A DNA stretch of 35,065 nt from contig CAZMVU010000025.1 in the NCBI GenBank assembly GCA_964569295.1, positions 1 to 35,065 of the forward strand. The letters are read 5' to 3'. Positions 1 to 6,956 of the stretch are shown in pieces. The notes beneath the pieces are model-generated. The model searched no databases. It was given only the letters and a program-made list of their open reading frames with translations, and was not told the DNA's origin. The translations under genes were made by a program, and so were the position numbers. Within the stretch, counting starts at the first letter, position 1. Each line of letters starts with the position of its first letter. The DNA comes from CAZMVU01 sp964569295 (GTDB taxonomy: Bacteria > Hydrogenedentota > Hydrogenedentia > Hydrogenedentales > JAGMZX01).

Positions 1-78
1 TATTCGCTATCACGGGGCAGATTGGCAAAACAAGTCCGCCCCCTTGCGCCATACGGCTAAAGAATTGCCCTCTTCTTA

Positions 79-301
79 GGGTGCAGTCCTTCTACTGCCA
101 ATGTTTTGGTTCCTTCGTGCCAGTTGTGAGCAAGCAAAACGGGACTCAAGCGAGCGAGTCCCCGAGCGAGACGGGTCTGTCCCTTGTTTTGCGGCCTTGG
201 AGAAAAGCGTCGCTAATTTCTCCAAATTTCGCAAAAAAGGGACAGACCCCCTTTTTGCTTCACTTTTTCACCAACAGCGCGGTAGTACAAAAACTGCACC
301 C
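79..301. mobile_element. MITE-like non-autonomous element with 8-bp target duplication
   Basis: The element begins GGGTGCAGT (79-87) and ends ACTGCACCC (293-301), a perfect 9-bp terminal inverted repeat. Similarity continues inward to about 22 bp: 79-99 against the complement of 281-301, with about four mismatches. The perfect 8-mer TCTTCTTA lies immediately outside both ends (71-78 and 302-309), as expected of a target-site duplication. The interior is mostly palindromic and has no credible gene. Size, inverted ends and duplication together indicate a miniature inverted-repeat element mobilised in trans. The mobilising transposase family is unknown; several IS families make 8-bp duplications. 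No second copy was seen in the window. Confidence 0.75.
141..249. repeat. Nested palindromes inside the MITE-like element
   Basis: GGGACTC (141-147) pairs with GAGTCCC (156-162). GGGTCTGTCCC (173-183) pairs perfectly with GGGACAGACCC (239-249), extended by TTGTTTTGC (184-192) against GCAAAAAA (231-238). Within that loop TTGGAGAAA (197-205) pairs with TTTCTCCAA (217-225), and AGCG (206-209) with CGCT (211-214). The 77-nt unit 173-249 can therefore fold as one long interrupted hairpin or cruciform. Confidence 0.75.
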
Positions 302-419
302 TCTTCTTATGTATCGCAACAAGAAAAAGTCTGGCACCGAATACAACTTGTCCACGTATCCTCTTTTCATTCGGCTCGGCCACATTGAAGCGGTCCTCAA
401 AACACCCCGGAAAAGCCCA

Positions 420-515
420 CTCGCACACTTCCGAGAGCGGGACCTGCTCGACCAGATGCCGCCGCGGAATCGCCCCCTCTCTTCTCCAGTGAAATTCCTG
501 CGCTTCCGCTTCCTG
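420..515 (-). pseudogene. Frameshifted remnant of a transposase OrfA (HTH_Tnp_1 type)
   Basis: On the minus strand, one frame from about 512 reads KRKRRNFTGEE. The next frame from about 470 reads RRHLVEQVPLSEVCE. Joined, these resemble the N-terminal helix-turn-helix of IS3/IS66-type OrfA transposases, where a basic stretch and an EEK...RRHLVE segment lead into VPVSELCEE. At least one frameshift separates the two halves, and the similarity stops near 420 where the expected FYRWQK-type continuation is missing. It is a short dead relic beside the MITE-like element and need not belong to it. Recognition rests on motif memory alone. Confidence 0.5.
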
Positions 516-640
516 TTCTTGCCTCCAACCGGTTAGGATTGGTCTATACGCTGGCTACCCCAATTCCAACTGCGGCAAGACATCTCGAGCCGGTCGATAC
601 GGACGAGAAGTTCACCGTCCGAGAGGGGATTCGTACTCTT

Positions 641-668
641 TTGGACAGAAAGAGACATGGGTTATACT
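641..668 (+). promoter_or_regulatory. Sigma-70-like promoter for the LRR membrane protein
   Basis: TTGGAC (641-646), a 16-bp spacer and TATACT (663-668) lie just upstream of the Shine-Dalgarno GGAGGG (681-686) of the gene at 694. Confidence 0.5.
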
Positions 669-693
669 GCGCTTGAAAGTGGAGGGCATTCTC

Positions 694-1989
694 ATGGCTG
701 GCGGCAACACGGATTCTACATCGCCGCTTATCATGCGGCTTATCACGGCGTTATTCACAGTGCTTGGGGCGGCTTTCATTGGCGCGTTTTTCGGGGCCTT
801 CGCGGGCACACCCCCCCTGACCGATCTGGCGGGTCCGCCCGACGCGGGCATGAGCACGGCCATCGGCGCGTTTGCCGGTGCGCTGTTGTTTTTGGCGGGC
901 ACGCTGTTGCTTCGGCACGCCGCACCGGGCGTGCTGCGCGTGCTTGGGGCCGCGCTCGTAGGCGGTGTGACGGGCGCTTTTGCCGGGGCCATGCTGCCAG
1001 CGGCGGGTAAGAGCGCCGGAGCCGCGGTAGGCGCCGTCTTGCTGGCGGGCCTGGCGATGCGCGCGCCCCGGAACGGGACGCGGCGTGCGCGGCCCCGCTG
1101 GCGTATTGCAAGCCTGGCGCTACTTGCGCTGGCGTCTGCGGGGGCGGCCACGTTCTTCGGCGTCGTGGTGAATTCGCATGTAACCGGCGGCTTTCCTTTC
1201 GCAAGCCTGGTCGTGGTGTTGCCATGCGCCATACTCGGCGCCATGGCGGGGCTGCTCTTTGCGCGGCAGACCGCTGCACGCCCAAAACTGACAGCCGGGG
1301 CGGCGCTTGTGGTGGTACTGGCGGCGCTCTTACACATCGGGCTGTACCAGGCGCCGGTGCGCACACTGCACTTCCCGCCGGATACGGAAGTGGGCACGGT
1401 GCGCTTCTCCTGCTGGTTCGACTACGGGGGGCGCCCGGCGAAGGGGGTAGTGCGGGCGCCGCTTTGGGGACCGCTCTTTTTGCAGGTCTATCCGGCCGCG
1501 GCGGAGGATCTATCGTTTCTGCGCACCATGCCAACGTTACGTGAGCTCGATCTGACGGGGATCCCCCTGGATGAGGCCCAGCTCGCGAACCTGGCCAATC
1601 TGAAAGACCTCGATATGCTGAGCCTCACCGGCACGCCCATCTCTGACGATGCCCTCGTCCATCTGCGTACACTTACCGCACTCACGCGCCTCGAACTCGA
1701 GCAGACGCCTGTCGACGGTTCGGGCTTCACCGCGCTGGAAAACCTCGATGCCCTCGAAGTCCTCGGCCTGGCCAACACCAAGGTAAACGATGCCCACCTC
1801 GCACACCTGAAGGCGCTGGCGTCGCTGCGTGAGTTGAGCCTTTACATGACGCCGGTGACCGACGCCGGCCTGAAACACCTCGAGGCAATCCCGACGCTCG
1901 AGAAAGTTGAACTCTACGCGACCGGCGTAACGGCAGCGGGTGCCAACAGCCTGCGGGCCGCCTTGCCCGAGGGCAAGGTCTTGCACTAA
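694..1989 (+). CDS. Multi-pass membrane protein with C-terminal leucine-rich repeats
   Basis: A 431-residue protein of unknown function. About seven Gly/Ala-rich hydrophobic helices fill residues 10-230. A C-terminal domain (about 275-425) holds five to six 24-residue leucine-rich repeats of the form LxxLxxLxLxxTxVxDAGLxHL, the bacterial RNI-like type common in planctomycete-like genomes, which usually mediates protein contacts. ATG 694 is chosen because GGAGGG sits 7 nt upstream; an in-frame TTG at 673 has no such site. The Gly/Ala-rich helices suggest a packed bundle, but no transporter or enzyme motif was recognised. Its stop lies three bases from the stop of a convergent gene on the other strand. 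Confidence 0.8.
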   Translation: MAGGNTDSTSPLIMRLITALFTVLGAAFIGAFFGAFAGTPPLTDLAGPPDAGMSTAIGAFAGALLFLAGTLLLRHAAPGVLRVLGAALVGGVTGAFAGAMLPAAGKSAGAAVGAVLLAGLAMRAPRNGTRRARPRWRIASLALLALASAGAATFFGVVVNSHVTGGFPFASLVVVLPCAILGAMAGLLFARQTAARPKLTAGAALVVVLAALLHIGLYQAPVRTLHFPPDTEVGTVRFSCWFDYGGRPAKGVVRAPLWGPLFLQVYPAAAEDLSFLRTMPTLRELDLTGIPLDEAQLANLANLKDLDMLSLTGTPISDDALVHLRTLTALTRLELEQTPVDGSGFTALENLDALEVLGLANTKVNDAHLAHLKALASLRELSLYMTPVTDAGLKHLEAIPTLEKVELYATGVTAAGANSLRAALPEGKVLH

Positions 1990-1992
1990 GCA

Positions 1993-2199
1993 CTATTCGG
2001 GAACCGGCTTGTCCGCTTTGTAGATGACCGTATAGAGCAGGTCGCCCATGCCGGAACGGCCTTCCGGTTCGTGCGCCAGTACGGTCTGAACGCTGACTAC
2101 ATTGACTTTGTTGCTGACGATCCAGCTATTCACCTCCTGATACAGGTCGGTGGTACGGTCTTCATAGCCTTTGAAGGTCTTCACAAACACGACTGGCAT
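1993..2199 (-). CDS. Small conserved-looking protein of unknown function
   Basis: A 68-residue soluble protein. It opens with a beta-strand-like MPVVFVKTF segment, continues with a helix containing LYQEVNSWI, and ends in further strands (VVSVQTVLA, LLYTVIYKA), a compact alpha/beta pattern. The layout distantly recalls the small Cse60/DUF2758 family, but this is a weak impression and no function is assigned. The start is supported by GGGGAG about 6 nt upstream. It is the last gene of a minus-strand run (dam, ferredoxin, TPR-like protein), 68 bp after the TPR-like gene, and its stop almost abuts that of the convergent LRR gene. Confidence 0.65.
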   Translation of the reverse strand: MPVVFVKTFKGYEDRTTDLYQEVNSWIVSNKVNVVSVQTVLAHEPEGRSGMGDLLYTVIYKADKPVPE

Positions 2200-2267
2200 G
2201 GTACTCTCCCCGGTTGCGGTATGGTCTTGCCATGCAACATGCTACCCACCATCGTTGCCGATGTGCA

Positions 2268-3182
2268 CTACGAACCGGCCGCGGCCATGGCGCGCAGGCG
2301 GCTGCCCGCACGCCGGCTTATGCGGTCCGCATCGGCATCACGCCCCTGCCCGCGATACAGGTGCACGAGGCGCTGCGCGGCAATGCTGTAGGCATCGAGG
2401 ACTTCGGGCTCAGGTGCGGGCGCGGCGGTGCGCGTCACCGAATCCACGATGGCGCTGTAGCCGGCTTCCGCAGCTTCCATGTTGCCCGCATCGCGATCGA
2501 GGTCGGCTTGGAGCATCCGCACCCGCAGAAACCCCGCCGAACCGCGCTCCTCTTGCCGGGCACCTTGCGTACGCTCCAGGATATCCTCGAGAAAGCGGCG
2601 GGCCGTTTCGTTCTCCCCGGCCACGCGCAGGAGACGGGCCTTTTCCCACGCTGCCATAAGCACATCGTCGAGCCGGCCACCGGCGGCTATGGCCGCATCG
2701 AACTGTTCGCGCGCGGCTTTCGATGAGTGCGCCGGATCTTCGAGGTAGAGGCGCCCAAGCGCCAAGAACAGGCGCGTGCGGTGATCATCCTGGGTAGCTT
2801 GGTCGAGGGCATCGCGCAGTTGCATGGCGGCAGCCTGCTTCGTGGGAGCAGCTTTCGCCGCTGCGACGGCGCGGGCCACAAGGTCGCGGCTAAACTCCTC
2901 CTGCGATTTCGAGAGCGAATCCACCTCGATAGGCTGCTCGCCCGCATCGTCCGCATCGTCCTGCGCGACATAGCTATCGAGTCCGCCGCCGCGCTCACTC
3001 GATACCAGAGCCCGGGCGTTCTTGCGCGCGGTGCCGGGTTTCGCGGTGAAGCGCGGGGCGCGGTGTGCCGTCTGCGATGCGGAGCGGGTATCCCGGTTGT
3101 TCGACAGATAGAGGGTGATGCCCGCACCCCAGAATATCGCCAGGAACACAAAACCCACTATGATGCCCTGCTTACGGTCCAT
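2268..3182 (-). CDS. Membrane-anchored TPR-like protein, function unknown
   Basis: A 304-residue protein. A single hydrophobic segment at residues 7-27 acts as a signal anchor. A polar, low-complexity linker (about 30-95) follows, then a helical region (about 95-300) with tetratricopeptide-like pairs. Fragments such as LFLALGRLYLEDP, AREQFDAAIAAGG and AGNMEAAEAGYSAIV have the small-residue and aromatic spacing of TPR helices. Such proteins usually scaffold complexes in the periplasm or at the membrane. No catalytic motif was seen. It starts 48 bp after the ferredoxin gene on the same strand. No strong ribosome binding site is visible, so the start is less certain than the frame. Confidence 0.7.
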   Translation of the reverse strand: MDRKQGIIVGFVFLAIFWGAGITLYLSNNRDTRSASQTAHRAPRFTAKPGTARKNARALVSSERGGGLDSYVAQDDADDAGEQPIEVDSLSKSQEEFSRDLVARAVAAAKAAPTKQAAAMQLRDALDQATQDDHRTRLFLALGRLYLEDPAHSSKAAREQFDAAIAAGGRLDDVLMAAWEKARLLRVAGENETARRFLEDILERTQGARQEERGSAGFLRVRMLQADLDRDAGNMEAAEAGYSAIVDSVTRTAAPAPEPEVLDAYSIAAQRLVHLYRGQGRDADADRISRRAGSRLRAMAAAGS

Positions 3183-3230
3183 ACCCCGAGCATACCGCGA
3201 ATTCCGCAGAAATGCAACCGGCGCCGGCAG

Positions 3231-3485
3231 TCAACGGCGCAGCACAACCGTGCCCGCGCGGATGCGCGCCTGACAGGCGAGGCGTTCGCCGGGAAACAGG
3301 TCCATCCAGCGTTCCATTTCGTTGGGCGGTTCGAGGTTCTCCGCGCCCGCCACTACCTGCACCGCACACGTCGCACAGATGCCACCGCGGCAGCCGAAAG
3401 GCACACCCAACAGCTCGCAAGCGTCCATGATAGCCGCACCATCAGGCACTTCGATTGACCGGCCGTCCAGCACTACCTTCGCCAT
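3231..3485 (-). CDS. 2Fe-2S ferredoxin
   Basis: An 84-residue electron carrier of the plant/adrenodoxin-like [2Fe-2S] beta-grasp family. Three cluster cysteines lie in CRGGICATC (C-x4-C-x2-C), and the fourth in ERLACQARI near the C-terminus, so all four ligands are present. The start is placed at MAKVVLDGR because this is where the family fold begins; the frame stays open to 3584 but the extra residues look non-homologous and start beside the dam stop codon. No strong Shine-Dalgarno is visible. It lies about 100 bp downstream of dam on the same strand. No reductase or oxygenase partner is adjacent, so its redox partner cannot be named. Confidence 0.85.
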   Translation of the reverse strand: MAKVVLDGRSIEVPDGAAIMDACELLGVPFGCRGGICATCAVQVVAGAENLEPPNEMERWMDLFPGERLACQARIRAGTVVLRR

Positions 3486-3583
3486 ATCTTTGCTGTTCCG
3501 TGCCCGGTTGGCTTGCGGCCGGGCGTGCATTGGTCCGCCGGGTGCCGCACATCGTGCATGCGTCTTCGGGCTGAAGGGGCGCA

Positions 3584-4489
3584 CTACGCCCCAAAGGCAC
3601 GTTTCGTGCCTGCCACCCGGCCCGTTTTGCTGTAGTTGCGCACGAGTGCCTCACATACATTGCCGCGGCGGTCGGCCCGGCAGTTAACGCGGCGCGGCGC
3701 GAAAACCTGCTCGATGGTGTAATCCGCATAGAGTTCGAGTACGAGCGGTGTCCATGAGTTTGACAGCAGCACACGCACCCCCTTCTCGGTGAGCTTGCCC
3801 ACGAGAGCGGCAAGCCGCCGTTGCTCGGCTTCGCCGAAGGCGTCCCGGCTGTAGGCGGTAAACGACGCGGTCTTGGAAACGGGTTGGTATGGCGGATCGA
3901 AATAGACCAGGTCGCCGCGTTCCGCCTTCTCCGCCACGGCTTCAAAAGGGCGGCAGGCGACTTCGTTCCCCTGGAGGGCCTTGGCCACAACGCGCAGGTT
4001 TTCGGCATCGCAGATGCGGGGGTTCTTGTAATCGCCCATGGGCACATTGAATATGCCCTTGCTGTTTTCGCGGTAGAGCCCGTTAAAGCAGGTACGGTTC
4101 AGGTAGATAATGCGCGCCGCCCTTTCGGCGAGCGTGTCCGGCATCTCCGCGCGCGTTCTATAGTAATGATCCTTGCAATGTTGCAACACGTGCATTTGCA
4201 GCAGGTGGATGACCTCTTCAACATGGTCTCGCACCCCCTCATACGCTTCGATGAGCCGCGGGTTGCTGTCGGAAAGATACGCGGCACGCTTAGCAAGCAC
4301 ACCGCGCTGGTAGAGGTCGAAGAAAACCGCTCCCCCGCCCACAAACGGTTCGTGGTAGGCGCCGTACGCTTTGACCATGGCGAGGCGCTGCCGCAGTTCT
4401 TCCAGAAGTTTTGTCTTGCCGCCGGCCCACTTCAGGAAAGGGACCGGCATGGTGGAGGCTTTTTTTCGAGGGCTACGCATGGCGCACAT
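3584..4489 (-). CDS. dam: DNA adenine N6-methyltransferase, D12 class (Dam family)
   Basis: Transfers a methyl group from S-adenosylmethionine to adenine in a short DNA site; GATC is the usual target of close relatives, inferred here. Visible motifs are FLKWAGGKTKLL near the N-terminus (motif X, cofactor binding), EPFVGGGAVFF (motif I), LNRTCFNGLYREN in the middle and VYFDPPY (catalytic motif IV, DPPY). At 301 residues it is slightly longer than E. coli Dam. Alternative starts at 4480 and 4450 give proteins closer to the family N-terminus, and none has a clear ribosome binding site. No cognate endonuclease is nearby, so it looks like a solitary methylase for mismatch repair or gene regulation rather than a restriction system. 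Confidence 0.9.
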   Translation of the reverse strand: MCAMRSPRKKASTMPVPFLKWAGGKTKLLEELRQRLAMVKAYGAYHEPFVGGGAVFFDLYQRGVLAKRAAYLSDSNPRLIEAYEGVRDHVEEVIHLLQMHVLQHCKDHYYRTRAEMPDTLAERAARIIYLNRTCFNGLYRENSKGIFNVPMGDYKNPRICDAENLRVVAKALQGNEVACRPFEAVAEKAERGDLVYFDPPYQPVSKTASFTAYSRDAFGEAEQRRLAALVGKLTEKGVRVLLSNSWTPLVLELYADYTIEQVFAPRRVNCRADRRGNVCEALVRNYSKTGRVAGTKRAFGA

Positions 4490-4575
4490 AGAAGCATGGG
4501 AGTCGCGGCGTGTTCAAGTTCCGAGCACGGGCTGTGTCATTCAAAACATTGACCCCCCACAGTGCAATCCCAAGA

Positions 4576-4619
4576 GAGGCAAGGTTCATTTGCCTCACCC
4601 CCTTGTGGCTCGTTAGGAT
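4576..4619 (+). promoter_or_regulatory. Candidate promoter with inverted repeat for the ADPS-like gene
   Basis: TTGCCT (4590-4595), an 18-bp spacer and TAGGAT (4614-4619) form a modest sigma-70 match. The -35 hexamer lies within a perfect 7-bp inverted repeat, GAGGCAA (4576-4582) and TTGCCTC (4590-4596) with a 7-bp spacer, which could be an operator. Confidence 0.35.
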
Positions 4620-4685
4620 TGGGCATGTGTCCTTGCGCCTTCACCGGCGCCGCATCGCATAATCCGCTTCAACTGGGGAGGTTTT

Positions 4686-6320
4686 ATGACCATACCACGT
4701 GACAAGATACGCTGGAACGGTTGGGGTTGGGTAGAAGCGCCCGATATCCTCGGCGACAAACAGGAGGGTGTGTGGCGGTGGATGGCCGAGGTTTTCGGCC
4801 TCGAATCGCTGCCGGCTACACCAGCGCCCGCACTCGATGCCTGCACGCTGCCTGAAGCGCACTTGAGCCAAGCCACCCTCGATGCCCTGCGCATGGCGCT
4901 CCACCCTGAGCGTGTGAAGACAGACCGCTTCGAGCGCGCCTTCCATGCACGCGGCAAGAGCTACCCCGATCTCGTCACGCTGCGGTCAGCACGTTTCAAC
5001 CGCATACCCGATGCGGTAGTGTATCCTGAGAGCGACGCTGAATGCCTTGCCCTGCTGCACCTGGCCGGCGAGAAGCACTTTGCCGTGGTCCCTTTTGGCG
5101 GCGGCTCCAGCGTGGTCGGTGGCGTCACGCCAATCAAGGGTCCGTCGCACCAAGGGGTTGTCGTGGCCGACATGACCCGGATGAACCGGTTGCTCGAGAT
5201 CGACGAGACCTCGCAGGTGGCGACGTTCGAGGCGGGGGTGTATGGCCCCCATCTCGAGGAACAACTTCAGGCACGCGGCTACACGCTCGGCCATTATCCC
5301 CAATCCTTCGAGTTTTCGACACTCGGCGGCTGGATTGCGCCGCGTAGCGCCGGCCACCAGTCAAACAAATACGGCAAGGCAGAACACTGGCTGGTGGGCG
5401 CGCAAGTGGCCACCCCGAGTGGCCTCTGGCACACGCAGTCGTTTCCCGGTTCAGCCGCCGGCCCTCAACTACGGGACATGGTCGCCGGATCGGAGGGGGT
5501 GCTCGGCATCATCACGAATGCCACTGTGCGTATTCACCCCGTCCCGGAAAAGAAGGACTACCGCGCCTACCTGTTCATGGATTTTGCCCAGGCAGTCACA
5601 GCGGTGCGCACGCTCATGCAGGCGGAGGTGCCCACGGCCATGATCCGGCTGTCCGACCCGGATGAGAGTTATTTCTACGGTGCGCTCAAGTCCGCCGGTG
5701 AGGGGATGGACCCTTCCGTGCGGGTCTGTGTGATGCTTGTCGGGTTCGAGGGCGGTTCGGACGAGGTGGCGCATCAACAGGCGCGCAGCCAAGCCATCAT
5801 CGAAGCGAACGGGGGCGCCTATATGGGCGAAGAACTCGCCCAGGAGTGGTATGCCCATCGCTTCGAGACCCCCTACTTGCGCGATCCCATGCTCGACCGG
5901 GGACTCGGTGTGGACACTCTCGAGACGGCCGGGCGCTGGGCACAACTGATGCCGCTATATGATGCCACGGGCGCGGCTATCCGCGAGGCGCTCACGGCAA
6001 ACCCGGGCCGCGACGGCGCCAAGGCCATCTGCATGGCGCACATCAGCCATTGCTACCGCGACGGCGCCAGCCTCTACTTTACCTTCGCTTTTGTGCGGGA
6101 TCCCGAGGCCCCCTTACAGCAGTGGCGTGCGGTGAAGCGGGCTGCGTCGGATGCCATCGTGGCGAACGGAGGGACCATCAGCCACCATCACGGCGTCGGC
6201 ATCGATCACATACCCTGGATGGTGCAGGAGGTGGGCCCCATAGGCCTGGACGCCCTGCGAGCGCTAAAGCACGAGTTCGATCCGGACGGGGTGATGAATC
6301 CAGGCAAGCTGGTTCACTAA
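4686..6320 (+). CDS. FAD-linked oxidase, alkyldihydroxyacetonephosphate synthase-like
   Basis: A 544-residue flavoprotein with the VAO fold (FAD_binding_4 then FAD-oxidase_C). The FAD region holds VVPFGGGSSVVGG (about residue 137-150) and an SEGVLGII segment. The C-terminal half carries ISHHHGVG and ends with FDPDGVMNPGK, both hallmarks of the AGPS/ADPS branch. The eukaryotic enzyme swaps the acyl group of acyl-DHAP for a fatty alcohol to start ether lipid synthesis. Bacterial relatives are common and mostly untested, so ether-lipid function is inference. GGGGAGG sits 4 nt before the ATG. No DHAP acyltransferase or fatty-alcohol-forming reductase is next to it. It is convergent with smg. Confidence 0.85.
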   Translation: MTIPRDKIRWNGWGWVEAPDILGDKQEGVWRWMAEVFGLESLPATPAPALDACTLPEAHLSQATLDALRMALHPERVKTDRFERAFHARGKSYPDLVTLRSARFNRIPDAVVYPESDAECLALLHLAGEKHFAVVPFGGGSSVVGGVTPIKGPSHQGVVVADMTRMNRLLEIDETSQVATFEAGVYGPHLEEQLQARGYTLGHYPQSFEFSTLGGWIAPRSAGHQSNKYGKAEHWLVGAQVATPSGLWHTQSFPGSAAGPQLRDMVAGSEGVLGIITNATVRIHPVPEKKDYRAYLFMDFAQAVTAVRTLMQAEVPTAMIRLSDPDESYFYGALKSAGEGMDPSVRVCVMLVGFEGGSDEVAHQQARSQAIIEANGGAYMGEELAQEWYAHRFETPYLRDPMLDRGLGVDTLETAGRWAQLMPLYDATGAAIREALTANPGRDGAKAICMAHISHCYRDGASLYFTFAFVRDPEAPLQQWRAVKRAASDAIVANGGTISHHHGVGIDHIPWMVQEVGPIGLDALRALKHEFDPDGVMNPGKLVH

Positions 6321-6379
6321 GGCACGACGGCAGAAAATGCATACCAGCGGCCCGGACAGCCGGTGGCCATGAGATATTT

Positions 6380-6835
6380 TCAGTGGACCTGCGTGTGGCC
6401 CTCGAAAACGTTGAAGAGCGTCTGCTGCGACTCGACATCACGCGTCGAGTACAACAGCCACGAAAGCAGATAGTCGAGTTCATCCAAGCCGACATCGCCC
6501 TCGAACTGGTTGAGGCGGTCAAGAATCATTTCCCGTTCATAGGCGTCGACAAGGTTGTACAACTCAAGGCGCGCCAAAGCTTCCCGGGCGGCGGGCGTCA
6601 GCTTGTACTCTTCATATACCGAGAGATGCCGCACCGCGCCCGGACGCTGAATGCCGGCATGGCGCAAAGCCTCGACCCGTGGCCGCACCAGCTTGATTAC
6701 CTGGTCGATGTCACGCTTGGTATAGCCGAGCCGCGATAACCAGCTACGCAAACCGTTTTCCGTTGGCAGGGCCTCGGGGCGCTGCTCCAGGCGTTCGATG
6801 ATGACGTCAGCCAACTCGATAAGGGTATGCTTCAT
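6380..6835 (-). CDS. smg: Smg/DUF494 family protein
   Basis: A 151-residue cytoplasmic helical protein matching the Smg (DUF494) family in length and pattern. An N-terminal helix pair contains RSWLSRLGYTKRDIDQVI. A central linker has the SVYEEYKLT segment. A C-terminal block reads EREMILDRLNQF followed by LDELDYLLSWLLYS, like the REMVIDRVMAL and LEDLKWVILMVLF blocks of E. coli Smg. Its molecular function is unknown; in proteobacteria it sits beside dprA/topA, which are absent here. The start at 6835 has GGGAGA about 6 nt upstream; the frame extends further but without similarity. A strong promoter of its own lies at 6928-6956. Confidence 0.8.
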   Translation of the reverse strand: MKHTLIELADVIIERLEQRPEALPTENGLRSWLSRLGYTKRDIDQVIKLVRPRVEALRHAGIQRPGAVRHLSVYEEYKLTPAAREALARLELYNLVDAYEREMILDRLNQFEGDVGLDELDYLLSWLLYSTRDVESQQTLFNVFEGHTQVH

Positions 6836-6927
6836 TGAGATCTCCCGGCGTGCGCGTTTATTGCACTTCGCCCGTTGGGCTATCTCCACGATCGTTTGTC
6901 ACCGGATAACGCACACGCCTGGGTATT

Positions 6928-6956
6928 ATTCTAGGCGCTCGGCCGAGGCGTGTCAA
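6928..6956 (-). promoter_or_regulatory. Strong sigma-70 promoter for smg with palindromic spacer
   Basis: On the minus strand TTGACA (6956-6951), a 17-bp spacer and TAGAAT (6933-6928) form a near-consensus promoter. The -35 hexamer overlaps the TGA stop (6955-6953) of the upstream hydrolase. A perfect 10-bp palindrome, CTCGGCCGAG (6938-6947), lies between the two hexamers, the position of MerR-type operators. Confidence 0.6.

Noticed and set aside
673..693. TTG start at 673 for the LRR membrane protein
   Set aside because: ATG 694 has a well-spaced GGAGGG; the TTG has none and lies within the expected promoter start region.
3231..4489. dam with ferredoxin as a restriction or defence system
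   Set aside because: No endonuclease, helicase or other defence component adjoins them; the neighbours are a 2Fe-2S carrier and a TPR-like protein.
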